From: Novosphingobium sp. EMRT-2
GTDB lineage: Bacteria > Pseudomonadota > Alphaproteobacteria > Sphingomonadales > Sphingomonadaceae
DNA length: 64,000 nucleotides
Assembly (NCBI RefSeq): GCF_005145025.1
Contig: NZ_CP039695.1
Coordinates: forward strand, 1,235,501-1,299,500
Reading direction: 5' to 3'
In this document: positions 53,184 through 61,775 of the stretch, piece by piece
How positions within the stretch are numbered: position 1 is the stretch's first letter
How the letters are laid out: every line of letters starts with the position of its first letter
The notes under the pieces: generated by a model
The model's input: the letters and a program-made list of their open reading frames with translations, nothing else
Told to the model about the DNA's origin: nothing
The model's database searches: none
Program-made: the position numbers and the translations under genes

Positions 53184-54407
53184 ATGTTCGAAATTGCCGC
53201 CTTCAATTCTGCGACGGCCGCGCGTGCAGGCAGCGATGCCGCACTGTCCGCGATCGACGAGAATGCAGGCAGTCCGGCGTTTCAAGCCGTTCTGGACCAA
53301 CGGCGGGCGTCCGCCGCTCGCAATGCGAACGACGATCGCGCCGCGTCCACCCAACGCGATACGGCAAAACCGGCAGACGATTTGCCGGCAAGCGGCAAAA
53401 CCTTGCCGGTTGCCGGCAAGACATCCGGCAACGATGACGATGACGCCTCCGAAAAGGACGAAGATCGCAAGGATGCCGAGGCCCGGGCAACGGCAAACAT
53501 CGATCCCGCACTGATCGCCAGCTTTCTGCGGCAAACGCAGGCGAACGGAAACGCCGCTGGCGCTTCCGATGCCACCGGCGGCGCAAGCGCGGCCGCAACC
53601 GCTCCCGCCCTGCCCGCCGCCATCGCGCAAACGGCCAAGGCCGCTGGCGCGCAGATCGTCAATGCCCTGGGCATTCCCGAAGACGTCGCGGCCGCCAAGC
53701 TCACGCTTGAGCCGCAAGGCGCGGCACCGGCGGCGACCACCGGCGACAAGGCGCAGGCCGCGGCCCACGCCGCAGCCCCGCAGACGGCGGACATGCTGGC
53801 CCAGGCGATGGCGCCTTCCGAAACCGCCCACAAGGCACAGTCCGCCACGCTTGCCGCCGCCGTCTCCACCAAGGTAGAGAGCGATGCCCTGCCGACCGAC
53901 GGCTACTCGCTTGCCGCCATTCAGACCGCGCCGGCCACCGCCGCGCAGCCCCAGGGCGCCGCGCCAGCCAACGGCGCTTCGGCGGCGCAACCCGTCAACT
54001 TCGCCACGCTGGTGGAAACGATCGCCCGCGCGAAGGAAGAAGCTGGCATGGGAACGGTTGGCGTTTCGCTCGCCCACGCCGAATTCGGCAAAGTCTCGCT
54101 GCAGTTCCGCCAGGAACACAATGGCCTGTCCGTGGCGATGAGCAGCGCCGACCCGGCCTTTGCCCCTGCCGTGGCCGCCGCCAGCCGCGCGGAAGCCGGC
54201 TCCACCAACGCCGATGCCAACGCGCCGCGATCGGAAGCGCAGCCGCGCCACGCCGGCGGCCAGGCGCAGACCTCGGCCGACGGCGCAAACGCGCAGGGCC
54301 GCCAGGGCCGCGCGCCGATCGCCGATACGCGTCCCCAGACCGCCGCGCCGCGCGTCGGCAGCCAGGACACCGCGACCGATCCCAACGCTGACGGCATCTA
54401 CGCCTGA
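53184..54407 (+). CDS. fliK: Flagellar hook-length control protein FliK
   Basis: 407 residues. Long Ala/Pro/Thr-rich low-complexity N-terminal two thirds, then a compact C-terminal domain (about 270-330): FATLVETIARAKEEAGMGTVGVSLAHAEFGKVSLQFRQEHNGLSVAMSSADPAF, the Flg_hook pattern. Measures the hook and switches export specificity through FlhB. Codons 59-85 use TTG, GCA and AAA unusually often, coinciding with the CGGCAA repeats. GGGAGT lies upstream of the ATG. Confidence 0.85.
   Translation: MFEIAAFNSATAARAGSDAALSAIDENAGSPAFQAVLDQRRASAARNANDDRAASTQRDTAKPADDLPASGKTLPVAGKTSGNDDDDASEKDEDRKDAEARATANIDPALIASFLRQTQANGNAAGASDATGGASAAATAPALPAAIAQTAKAAGAQIVNALGIPEDVAAAKLTLEPQGAAPAATTGDKAQAAAHAAAPQTADMLAQAMAPSETAHKAQSATLAAAVSTKVESDALPTDGYSLAAIQTAPATAAQPQGAAPANGASAAQPVNFATLVETIARAKEEAGMGTVGVSLAHAEFGKVSLQFRQEHNGLSVAMSSADPAFAPAVAAASRAEAGSTNADANAPRSEAQPRHAGGQAQTSADGANAQGRQGRAPIADTRPQTAAPRVGSQDTATDPNADGIYA
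53362..53431. promoter_or_regulatory. CGGCAA/TTGCCGG repeat block inside fliK (probable FlbD sites)
   Basis: Copies at 53362-53367, 53371-53375 (partial), 53382-53390 (TTGCCGGCA), 53393-53400 (CGGCAAAA), 53403-53409 (TTGCCGG), 53411-53418 (TGCCGGCA) and 53426-53431 (CGGCAA): about seven in 70 bp. Same element as upstream of flgB. It starts about 225 bases downstream of the fliK sigma-54-like site, as some FlbD sites do in Caulobacter. Confidence 0.55.
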
Positions 54408-54448
54408 CGCGCCCCACCATTCCACGAATACCGATCGAAGGACCTCGC

Positions 54449-55042
54449 ATGAGCGATAAGAAGGACAAGGAAGCCAAGCCGAAGAAGGGCGGTGGCATGA
54501 TGATGAAGATCGGCATGGCCGTTGGCCTGATCGCCGTCGGCGGCGGCGGGGCTTACGGCCTTGTCGCGGCCGGGATCATCGGCGGCTCGCACGAGGCGAA
54601 GAAGGAAGACAACACGCCCAAGCTGATCCGCAAGGGCGCCAAGGACCCCTTCGCGCCCGTGGCCAAGGAAGGCGAAGGCGAAGGCGCGGCGGCCGAAGGC
54701 GCCGAGGGCGATGGCGGCAGCGAATACCGCACGCTGTACTTCAGCTTCGCCGAGGATTTCACGTCGAACCTCAAGGATTCCGACGCGCTCGTGCAGACGA
54801 GCATCGCCGCTTCCACGCGCCGCGATTATCGCGTGATGCTGTGGCTGAAGAAGCATGAGCTGGCGCTCCGCTCCGCGATCCTCGCCGATCTCGCCGATAC
54901 GCCCGAAGCGGACATCCACACTGCCGAAGGCAAGGATCGCCTGCAGAAGCGGCTGACCGCCACGATCAACAAGGTGCTGACTTCGGCCGAAGGTTTCGGC
55001 GGAGTCGACGCGGTCTATTTCAAGACTTTCATCGTCCAGTAA
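54449..55042 (+). CDS. fliL: Flagellar basal-body protein FliL
   Basis: 197 residues. Lys-rich cytoplasmic start (DKKDKEAKPKKGGGMMM), one membrane helix (GMAVGLIAVGGGGAYGLVAAGII), then an acidic linker and a stomatin-like periplasmic domain (YRTLYFSFAEDFTSNLKDSDALVQTSIAASTRRD...GGVDAVYFKTFIVQ). Supports stators. Seven bases before fliM. Confidence 0.93.
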   Translation: MSDKKDKEAKPKKGGGMMMKIGMAVGLIAVGGGGAYGLVAAGIIGGSHEAKKEDNTPKLIRKGAKDPFAPVAKEGEGEGAAAEGAEGDGGSEYRTLYFSFAEDFTSNLKDSDALVQTSIAASTRRDYRVMLWLKKHELALRSAILADLADTPEADIHTAEGKDRLQKRLTATINKVLTSAEGFGGVDAVYFKTFIVQ

Positions 55043-55049
55043 GGCAACC

Positions 55050-55946
55050 ATGAAGCCAGAACGCGCCTTTATTGCCGAACGCCCGCTGGCCCAGCACAGC
55101 GAAGCGTTGCTGCGCCCCGGCCCCGGACCGGCGGAACTGATCCCGGCGCTTTCCCGCGCCACGGAACGGTTCGCCCGCTCGCTCCGCGTCGCGCTTGCAC
55201 CGCTGCTGGGCAACGAGGGACCGCAGGTGGCGGTTGCCGAACCGACGAGCTGCAACTTCAAGGAATTCGTCACCACGGTTGAATCGCTGGCGGCAAACAG
55301 CCTGATGGCAGCCGGCTCCCAGGCTGCTCCGCTGCTCTGCACGATCGAGGCGGAAGCGGTGCTCAGCCTGGTGGACCGCGCGTTTGGCGGCCGCGGCCAG
55401 GTGCCGGAGGTGCTTCCCCGCGAATTCCCCCTCTCTGCGGAACTGATGATCGACCGGCTGGAACGCCAGATCGGCATCGGGCTGGCCGCCGCGCTGGGAT
55501 CGAATTCGGCGGACGCCGTCCAGCCGATCCGCCGCGACAGCAGCCTGCGTCAGCTTCACCCCTTCCCGGCGGCGACGCAGCTGGCCGTGCTGACCGTGTC
55601 GGTGACGGAGGAAGGCCTCGCACCGTGGACCATGCGGATCGCGTTCCCGCTGACCACGCTGGCCCACCTGTTCGGGCATGGCGAGAAGCCACCGATCGCG
55701 CGTACCCGCGTTGGCCCGGCCGATCCGCTGTCGCAACCGTTCGCGGACATGCCGCTGCCGGTCAGCGCGCTGCTGGTCGACGTGGCGCTGCCGCTTTCCA
55801 CGATATCGTCGCTGGAAGTGGGGCAGATCCTGTCCCTGCCGATCGCCCGCAACATTCCGGTCCGCGTCGGCAAACGAACGATCGCGCACGGAACGCTTGG
55901 CTCGGTCGATGACCGGGTCGCCATCCAGATCACCAACCCTTCCTGA
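55050..55946 (+). CDS. fliM: Flagellar motor switch protein FliM with degenerate CheY-binding peptide
   Basis: 298 residues; middle domain with CTIEAEAVLSLVDRAFGGRGQ (GGxG motif kept) and a C-terminal SpoA/FliN-like domain (LPVSALLVDVALPLSTISSLEVGQILSLPI). The usual N-terminal LSQxEIDALL peptide that binds phospho-CheY is replaced by PLAQHSEALLRPG, with the Ile-Asp pair missing. Somewhat shorter than standard FliM (334). Confidence 0.9.
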   Translation: MKPERAFIAERPLAQHSEALLRPGPGPAELIPALSRATERFARSLRVALAPLLGNEGPQVAVAEPTSCNFKEFVTTVESLAANSLMAAGSQAAPLLCTIEAEAVLSLVDRAFGGRGQVPEVLPREFPLSAELMIDRLERQIGIGLAAALGSNSADAVQPIRRDSSLRQLHPFPAATQLAVLTVSVTEEGLAPWTMRIAFPLTTLAHLFGHGEKPPIARTRVGPADPLSQPFADMPLPVSALLVDVALPLSTISSLEVGQILSLPIARNIPVRVGKRTIAHGTLGSVDDRVAIQITNPS

Positions 55947-55982
55947 TTTTGCCAGACCACACGCATTCGAACGAGGCACCCC

Positions 55983-56270
55983 ATGAGCTTTATTCCCCGC
56001 AGCTTTGATCTTCTGAAGGACGTGGACGTCCGCCTGACCGTGGAACTCGGTCGCACCGAAATGAAGTTGAAGGACGTTCTCGGCCTGAGCGAGGAAAGCG
56101 TCATCATGCTCGACCGCCAGACCGACGAACTGCTCGACGTCATGGTCAACGGCAAGCTCATCGCGCGCGGCGAAGTCGTGGCGCAGGGCGATCGCTTCGG
56201 CCTTCGCATCGTCGAACTGGCGGGCGACGCAACGCCTGTCGCCTTCACCGGAAAGGGCGAGGCCGCCTGA
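55983..56270 (+). CDS. fliN: Flagellar motor switch protein FliN
   Basis: 95 residues: DVRLTVELGRTEMKLKDVLGLSEESVIMLDRQTDELLDVMVNGKLIARGEVVAQGDRFGLRIVEL, the complete SpoA-type FliN domain without the N-terminal extension of enteric FliN. Forms the lower C-ring with FliM. The last base of its TGA stop is the first base of the fliO ATG. Confidence 0.95.
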   Translation: MSFIPRSFDLLKDVDVRLTVELGRTEMKLKDVLGLSEESVIMLDRQTDELLDVMVNGKLIARGEVVAQGDRFGLRIVELAGDATPVAFTGKGEAA

Positions 56271-56560
56271 TGTTCTGGTATATTCTCAAGCTGCTGATCC
56301 TGCTGCCGCTGATTGGCGGCCTGGCCTGGGCCAGCCTGAAGTTCGCCAAGCGGATGGAAGGCAAGTTCGGGCAGGGACAGGGCACGCGTTCGGTGAAGAT
56401 CATCGAAACGCAGATGCTTTCGCCCACCCTGCGGCTTGCCGTGCTGGAATTCCACGGTCGCGAAATCCTCGTCTCGGCCTCGAAGAACGGGCTTGTTGCC
56501 CTGGCCGAAGCACCGGCGCGCAGCGCCTCGCACGAGCCGCTGATCGACACCACGGCCTGA
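56270..56560 (+). CDS. fliO: Flagellar protein FliO
   Basis: 96 residues; one N-terminal membrane helix ([25 protein letters not shown]) and a short soluble domain ([38 protein letters not shown]) typical of FliO. Assists FliP assembly. Overlaps fliN by one base and precedes fliP. Confidence 0.88.
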   Translation: MFWYILKLLILLPLIGGLAWASLKFAKRMEGKFGQGQGTRSVKIIETQMLSPTLRLAVLEFHGREILVSASKNGLVALAEAPARSASHEPLIDTTA

Positions 56561-56588
56561 CGCCGCCCACCCGCAGGATCTTCTTCGC

Positions 56589-57461
56589 ATGCGTATCTTC
56601 GGCCCCCTGGCATCCGCCCTGTTCAGCGCGTTCCTGACCATTTCCCTGATTTTCGGCAGCGTGCCGGCCGCCCATGCGCAAGCCGTGGCGCCCGCTTCCG
56701 CCGCCCCCGCTTCCACCATCGCCGCGCAGGCCGCGCCCGCTTCAGCCCCGGCTGCCGCGACCCCGTCGCCTTCGGCCGTTTCGGGCGCGCTCGACCGCGC
56801 CTTCGGCCAGATGGCCGGCAACCAGCAGGGTGGCAGCCTTTCGCTGTCGCTGCAGCTCCTGCTCATCATGGGGCTGCTCACGATCCTGCCTTCGCTGGTT
56901 CTGATGATGACCAGCTTCACCCGCATTCTCGTGGTGCTGGCGATCCTGCGGCAAGCGCTGGGACTTCAGCAGTCGCCGCCGAACCAGGTGCTGATCGGCC
57001 TTTCGCTGTTCCTGTCGCTGTTCGTCATGGCGCCGACGCTGGACAAGGTGAACGCCAACGCGATCCAGCCCTATGCCGCCGGCACGATCAACGCCGAACA
57101 GGCGATCAGTGCGAGCGGCAAGGAATTCCACGCCTTCATGATCCGCCAGACGCGCGAGCACGATCTGTCGATGTTCGCCGACATGGCCCACGCGCCCCGG
57201 TTCACCAACGCCGCCGACGTGCCGTTCTCGATCCTGCTGCCGGCTTTCGTGACCAGCGAGCTGAAGACCGCCTTCCAGATCGGCTTCATGCTGTTCCTGC
57301 CCTTCCTGGTGATCGACCTGGTGGTTTCGTCGGTGCTGATGAGCCTGGGCATGATGATGATGTCGCCAACGGTAATCTCTTTGCCATTCAAGCTTTTGCT
57401 GTTCGTTCTTGTGGACGGGTGGGCACTGCTGATGGGCAGCCTTGCGGCCAGCTTCGGCTAG
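56589..57461 (+). CDS. fliP: Flagellar export gate protein FliP
   Basis: 290 residues with a cleavable signal peptide ([16 protein letters not shown]). After an Ala/Pro-rich segment the FliP core: [58 protein letters not shown], and later [41 protein letters not shown]. Five FliP build the export pore with FliQ and FliR. Confidence 0.97.
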   Translation: MRIFGPLASALFSAFLTISLIFGSVPAAHAQAVAPASAAPASTIAAQAAPASAPAAATPSPSAVSGALDRAFGQMAGNQQGGSLSLSLQLLLIMGLLTILPSLVLMMTSFTRILVVLAILRQALGLQQSPPNQVLIGLSLFLSLFVMAPTLDKVNANAIQPYAAGTINAEQAISASGKEFHAFMIRQTREHDLSMFADMAHAPRFTNAADVPFSILLPAFVTSELKTAFQIGFMLFLPFLVIDLVVSSVLMSLGMMMMSPTVISLPFKLLLFVLVDGWALLMGSLAASFG

Positions 57462-57474
57462 GAGGAGACGCGCC

Positions 57475-57747
57475 ATGGACGATACTTCCGCCCTCCTTGC
57501 CCTTGCCGACCGGATGCTGTGGGTGACCGCGCTGGTTGCCGCCCCGGTCCTGCTCGCCTCGCTGGCCGTCGGCCTTGTCGTCGGCGTCATCCAGGCGGCG
57601 ACCTCGGTGAACGAACAGACGCTGACCTTCGTGCCCAAGCTGGCGATCATTGCGCTGGTCCTGGTGCTGCTGGGCGGCGCGATGATGGGCCTGATCGGCG
57701 ATTTCATGAAGGACATCTTCGCCCAGATCGCGGCTACCGGGAACTGA
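57475..57747 (+). CDS. fliQ: Flagellar export gate protein FliQ
   Basis: 90 residues from the ATG at 57475 (GGAGGAG upstream). Two membrane helices: LWVTALVAAPVLLASLAVGLVVGVIQAATSVNEQTLTFVPKLAIIALVLVLLGGAMMGLI, the standard FliQ. Pore component beside FliP and FliR. Confidence 0.96.
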   Translation: MDDTSALLALADRMLWVTALVAAPVLLASLAVGLVVGVIQAATSVNEQTLTFVPKLAIIALVLVLLGGAMMGLIGDFMKDIFAQIAATGN

Positions 57748-57757
57748 GCGCCACCCG

Positions 57758-58540
57758 ATGATCCAGCTCAACTTCGGCTTCGGCGGACTGGAACATGAGT
57801 TCTGGCGGATGCTGTTCGTGATGACGCGGATCGGCGCCGCCATCCTCGCCGCCCCGCTGTTCGGCGCGATGGCCGTTCCCTATCAGCTGCGCGTCGTGCT
57901 TTCGGCATCGCTGGCCATCATGATCTGCGCCTGGTCGCCGGTCGCCCCGCCGCCGGCGCTGCTGTCGCTGGCCGGGCTGATGGCCACGCTCAACGAGATC
58001 ATGATCGGCCTGTCGCTCGGCTTCGTGCTCCAGCTTTCCTTCGCCGCGCCCACGATAGCCGCCGAAGTGATCGGCGCCAGCATGGGCATGAGCATCGCCA
58101 CCGCCGCCGACCCTTCCAGCGGCGCGCATTCGCCCGCGCTCGGCCAGTATTTCGCGGTGGTGCTGACCGTGCTGTTCCTGGGCCTTGGCGCGCATCTCAA
58201 CTGGATCGCGCTGATCGTGGAAAGCTATCGCGCATTCCCGCCCGGCAGCGCCTGGTTCGCGCCCGGCCGGTTCGAAATCATCATGGGCTTCGGTTCGGTG
58301 ATGTTCGCCACCGCGCTTTCGATCGCGCTGCCGGTCACGCTGCTGCTGCTGCTGGTGCAGGTGATGACCGGCGTGATCAGCCGGTCGGCCCCCAGCCTCA
58401 ACCTGTTCTCGCTGGGCCTGCCCGCCGGCATTCTTGCCGGACTGGTCGCCCTGATCGCCGCGATGCCGCTGCTGACCGACCGGCTGGAAGACCTTTCCGC
58501 CGCCGCCGTCACGCAGGCCGGCGCGATGATCGCCAAGTAG
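57758..58540 (+). CDS. fliR: Flagellar export gate protein FliR
   Basis: 260 residues, about six membrane helices: FVMTRIGAAILAAPLFGAMAVPYQLRVVLSASLAIM, GLSLGFVLQLSFAAPTIAAEVIGASMGMSIATAADPSSGAHSPALGQYF, LILLLLVQVMTGVISR-type segment and ILAGLVALIAAMP. Closes the FliP-FliQ-FliR pore. Confidence 0.96.
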   Translation: MIQLNFGFGGLEHEFWRMLFVMTRIGAAILAAPLFGAMAVPYQLRVVLSASLAIMICAWSPVAPPPALLSLAGLMATLNEIMIGLSLGFVLQLSFAAPTIAAEVIGASMGMSIATAADPSSGAHSPALGQYFAVVLTVLFLGLGAHLNWIALIVESYRAFPPGSAWFAPGRFEIIMGFGSVMFATALSIALPVTLLLLLVQVMTGVISRSAPSLNLFSLGLPAGILAGLVALIAAMPLLTDRLEDLSAAAVTQAGAMIAK

Positions 58541-58550
58541 GAGCGCCGCC

Positions 58551-59690
58551 GTGGCCGAGGACAATGGCGAAAAGACATTCGCCCCAAGTGAGAAGCGCAA
58601 ACGGGACGCCGCCAAACGCGGCGACGTATTGCGCTCCCGCGAAGTCACCACCGCCATTGCCGTGCTGGTGGGCGCCGCCTGGCTGAAGTTCGCCGGCCCC
58701 TGGGTGCTGACCGAACTGGGCGATACCGCCCGCGCCGGCTTCACCTGGGATCGCGGCACGCTGGAAGATTTCTCGCCCGATCAAATGATCGTGCCGGCCA
58801 TCGTCGCGCTACTGCCGCCGGTGCTGGTCCTGGGCGGCCTGATCATGGCCGCCTCGCTCGGCTCGCAGATCGGCCTCAGCGACGGACGCTGGGTAGGCAG
58901 CAACCTTGCCCCCAAGGCATCGCGGATCAACCCGCTTTCGGGCCTGAAGCGGATGCTCGGCCTGCAGGGCTGGATCGAACTGGGCAAGGGCCTGGCCAAG
59001 CTCGCGCTGCTGGGCAGCATTGCCTACCTGTGGATGCGTGGGCGGATTTCGGGCCTTGTCGGCCTGGGCGGCGGCGAAGTCAGGATGCAGCTGGCCTACG
59101 CCTGGGATTCGCTGCTTTCCCTTCTGTTCATGCTCGCCGGCGGGCTTGTCCTGATCGCGATGATCGACTTCCCGGTCCAGTGGGCACGCCGCTTCATGCG
59201 CCTGCGCATGAGCCACCAGGACATGCGCGACGAAAGCAAGGAAGCCGAAGGTTCGCCCGAAAAGAAGGGCGCGATCCGCAACAAGCAGCGCCAGCTTGCC
59301 ATGGGCGGCGTGCAGAAGGCGATGCGCGAGGCGCAGTTCGTGATCACCAACCCGACCCACTTCTCGGTCGCGCTGGCCTACGATCCGGACAAGGCCTCTG
59401 CCCCGATCGTGCTGGCCAAGGGCCGTGGTGAAAAGGCGCTGGCGATGCGCGAACTGGCCGCGGAACTGAACGTGCCGACGCTGGAATACCCCGCACTTGC
59501 CCGCGCCGTGTACTTCACCACGCGCGAAAACCAGGTGATCCGCGAGGAACTCTACGTCGCGGTCGCCTCCGTCCTGGCTTTCGTCTTTTCGCTCAAGCGC
59601 GGCGAGACGCCGCCCGCGCCGCAGGTGGACGTGCCGATCGAGGTTCGCTTCGACGCGGACGGCCGACCGGAACGCCAGACAATGCATTGA
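58551..59690 (+). CDS. flhB: Flagellar export switch protein FlhB
   Basis: 379 residues from a GTG start. Four membrane helices, then the cytoplasmic domain with the self-cleaving FVITNPTHFSVALAYD site (Asn-Pro-Thr-His) and RENQVIREELYVAVASVLAFVF at the end. Works with FliK to switch from hook to filament export. Eleven bases after fliR. Confidence 0.97.
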   Translation: MAEDNGEKTFAPSEKRKRDAAKRGDVLRSREVTTAIAVLVGAAWLKFAGPWVLTELGDTARAGFTWDRGTLEDFSPDQMIVPAIVALLPPVLVLGGLIMAASLGSQIGLSDGRWVGSNLAPKASRINPLSGLKRMLGLQGWIELGKGLAKLALLGSIAYLWMRGRISGLVGLGGGEVRMQLAYAWDSLLSLLFMLAGGLVLIAMIDFPVQWARRFMRLRMSHQDMRDESKEAEGSPEKKGAIRNKQRQLAMGGVQKAMREAQFVITNPTHFSVALAYDPDKASAPIVLAKGRGEKALAMRELAAELNVPTLEYPALARAVYFTTRENQVIREELYVAVASVLAFVFSLKRGETPPAPQVDVPIEVRFDADGRPERQTMH

Positions 59691-59701
59691 TCCGTCACCC
59701 C

Positions 59702-59728
59702 TTAACTCACCAGCCAAGGGACCGTTCT
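59702..59728 (+). promoter_or_regulatory. FliA-type promoter of fliD
   Basis: TTAA-N15-ACCGTTCT; the -10 half matches the flgM site in seven of eight bases. The predicted start is almost at the fliD ATG, so the transcript would be leaderless or the fliD start is misplaced. Confidence 0.5.
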
Positions 59729-59735
59729 TTTCGTC

Positions 59736-61202
59736 ATGGCTACGACCTCATCCACTTCGAGCACGACCTCGTCGACATCATCCTCGTCGGTTACGTCGAC
59801 ATTGCTGTCGGCCCTCGGCGGTGGCAGCGGCATCAACATGGCGTCGCTGGCGGAGCAGCTTTCGTCTGCGCAGTACGCGAGCCGGATCGACCAGCTCAGC
59901 ACCAAGTACGACAAGCTGACGACGCAGATCTCGGCCGCGTCCACGCTGAAAAGCATGATTTCCTCGCTGGCCACGTCGCTCGGCACGCGCGTGCGTACGG
60001 GCGACCTTGCCGTGACGCCGACGATTGCCAACGCGAGCGTGGCTACCGTCACCAAGGGAACGCTTTCGGGCAGCGGCACCTATTCGCTGGAAGTGACTTC
60101 GGTCGCCAAGAGCCAGACGCTCAGCTCGCCCGTCTATGCCGCGTCGACCTCGACCGTCGGTTCGGGCACGCTGACGCTGAAGTTCGGCACCGTGTCCGGC
60201 TCCTCCTTCACCGAGGATACGAGCCACAGCGCCGTCAACATCACCGTGCCGACCGGCGCCACGCTCAGCGATGTGGCAACGGCGATCAACGCTTCGGGCG
60301 CAGGCGTCACTGCCTATGTCGCGAACGGCTCCAACGGCGCGCAGCTGGTGCTCAAGGGCAAGAATGGCGCGGCCAACGGCTTCGTCCTGGAAGCGTCTGA
60401 GAACGCCTCCGATCCCGGCTTGTCGAATCTCGCCTGGTCCCCTTCCGGCGATCTTTCGCGCCTGACCACGACGGCCACCGACGCGGTGTACAAGCTGGAC
60501 GGCGTGCAGCGCACGAGCACGTCCAACACGATCACCGATGCCGCGCCGGGCCTGACGCTCAAGCTGACGGGCACCAACGCGGGTTCGCCCACGACGATCG
60601 GCTTTTCCGATCCGACCAGCGCGATTTCGACGGCGATGACCGATCTCGTTGATGCGCTGAACTCGGTCGCAAGCGAACTGAAGAACGATACCGATCCCAA
60701 CACGGGTGCACTGAACAACGATCCCGGCGCGCGCTCGCTGCAGAACACGCTGACGACGCTTGGCAGCACGGTGATCATGCCCAACGCCGCGGCCGGCGCG
60801 CCCAAGACACTTTCCGATCTCGGCCTGGTGATCCAGCGCGACGGCACGTTCGCGCTGGATTCCAACCGCCTGTCCGCCACGCTGGCGAACTATCCTTCTG
60901 AATCCGCGGCCATGTTCACCAACGGCCTGTATGGCGTCTATGCCTCGTTCGACAAGATCTCGCGCAACCTCACCTCGGCAGTGGACCCCAGTTCGCTGAC
61001 CGGGACCGTCAACCGCCTGACGGCGGCGCAGACCAAGGCCGCGAGCGACAAGAGCGATCTTGCCGCCCAACAGGAAACGCTGCGCCAGCAGATGGTCAGC
61101 CGCTTCGCCTCGCTCGACACGCGGCTTAGCGCGTCGAAATCGACGCTGTCCTTCCTGCAGGCGCAGATTTCCGCCTGGAACTCCAAGAGCTCCAGTGGCT
61201 GA
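59736..61202 (+). CDS. fliD: Filament cap protein FliD
   Basis: 488 residues. Ser/Thr-rich N-terminus, then INMASLAEQLSSAQYASRIDQLSTKYDKLTTQISAASTLKSMISSL and a C-terminal coiled coil (AAQTKAASDKSDLAAQQETLRQQMVSRFASLDTRLSASKSTLSFLQAQISAWN), both FliD signatures. Caps the filament and folds incoming flagellin. The nearest purine-rich stretch, AAGGGA, is 14 bases before the ATG, too distant for a normal start site. Overlaps fliS by one base. Confidence 0.93.
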   Translation: MATTSSTSSTTSSTSSSSVTSTLLSALGGGSGINMASLAEQLSSAQYASRIDQLSTKYDKLTTQISAASTLKSMISSLATSLGTRVRTGDLAVTPTIANASVATVTKGTLSGSGTYSLEVTSVAKSQTLSSPVYAASTSTVGSGTLTLKFGTVSGSSFTEDTSHSAVNITVPTGATLSDVATAINASGAGVTAYVANGSNGAQLVLKGKNGAANGFVLEASENASDPGLSNLAWSPSGDLSRLTTTATDAVYKLDGVQRTSTSNTITDAAPGLTLKLTGTNAGSPTTIGFSDPTSAISTAMTDLVDALNSVASELKNDTDPNTGALNNDPGARSLQNTLTTLGSTVIMPNAAAGAPKTLSDLGLVIQRDGTFALDSNRLSATLANYPSESAAMFTNGLYGVYASFDKISRNLTSAVDPSSLTGTVNRLTAAQTKAASDKSDLAAQQETLRQQMVSRFASLDTRLSASKSTLSFLQAQISAWNSKSSSG

Positions 61203-61582
61203 TGCGGTATCTCCGGGATCCCAGCGAAGCCTATCGCCGGGTCGATTTTGACGCGCGCGTGTTTGGCGCCGATCCGCGCCAACTGGTGGACCTGTGCCTG
61301 GAACAGTTCACCGGCTCGCTATCGCGCGCGATCTACGCGGCAGGGCGCGGCGACAACGCCGCGAAAAGCGCGGCGCTGACGCGCGCGGTTTCCTCGCTGC
61401 TGGCGCTGGAAATGGGGGTGGATACCAGCAACCCCACCGGCCCGGCGCTCATCCAGCTCTATCAGGCGGCACGGCGCTCCGTGCTCGATTCCGCGGTGAA
61501 CTTCGACGCCGACCGTCTTTCCATAATCCGCGCCGATTTCCTCGAGATCCGGCAGGCCATGCTGCAAGCGGCGCGCGGCTGA
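61202..61582 (+). CDS. fliS: Flagellin export chaperone FliS
   Basis: 126 residues: YRRVDFDARVFGADPRQLVDLCLEQFTGSLSRAIYAAGRGDNAAKSAALTRAVSSLLALEMGVDT, the FliS helical bundle pattern with Leu/Phe repeats. Binds flagellin before export. Start overlaps the fliD stop (TGATG). Confidence 0.88.
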   Translation: MRYLRDPSEAYRRVDFDARVFGADPRQLVDLCLEQFTGSLSRAIYAAGRGDNAAKSAALTRAVSSLLALEMGVDTSNPTGPALIQLYQAARRSVLDSAVNFDADRLSIIRADFLEIRQAMLQAARG

Positions 61583-61629
61583 CGCCACGGCCGCTTCATT
61601 CGGCTACCTTCCGGGATTGCTAAAGGATT

Positions 61630-61736
61630 GATCGATCCGGACCGGTCGCGGACACATCTGTCCGCCGGTCACGATCCCCCGCACCGGCCCCGCCCCTTGT
61701 CCCCGAAGGCAATGGGACGCACGGTCCGGATCGATC
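61630..61736. other. Structured palindromic element between fliS and cheB (possible ncRNA or mini-element)
   Basis: A perfect 15-bp inverted repeat (GATCGATCCGGACCG at 61630-61644 and its complement at 61722-61736) encloses two further hairpins: GCGGACA-CATC-TGTCCGC (61648-61665) and GTCCC...GGGAC (61699-61718). Together they can fold as a three-helix junction. No ORF with normal features lies here. It could be a small RNA, an intergenic repeat with terminal inverted repeats, or part of a bidirectional terminator. Confidence 0.5.
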
Positions 61737-61741
61737 GTCGT

Positions 61742-61774
61742 GCCGGCATCGGGTCAACACCGCCCGATGCCGGC
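61742..61774. terminator. Perfect 12-bp hairpin at the end of cheB
   Basis: GCCGGCATCGGG-TCAACACCG-CCCGATGCCGGC, starting one base after the cheB stop. No clear T-run on either side, so it may act with Rho or as an RNA stabiliser between the convergent fliS and cheB transcripts. Confidence 0.55.
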
Positions 61775-61775
61775 C

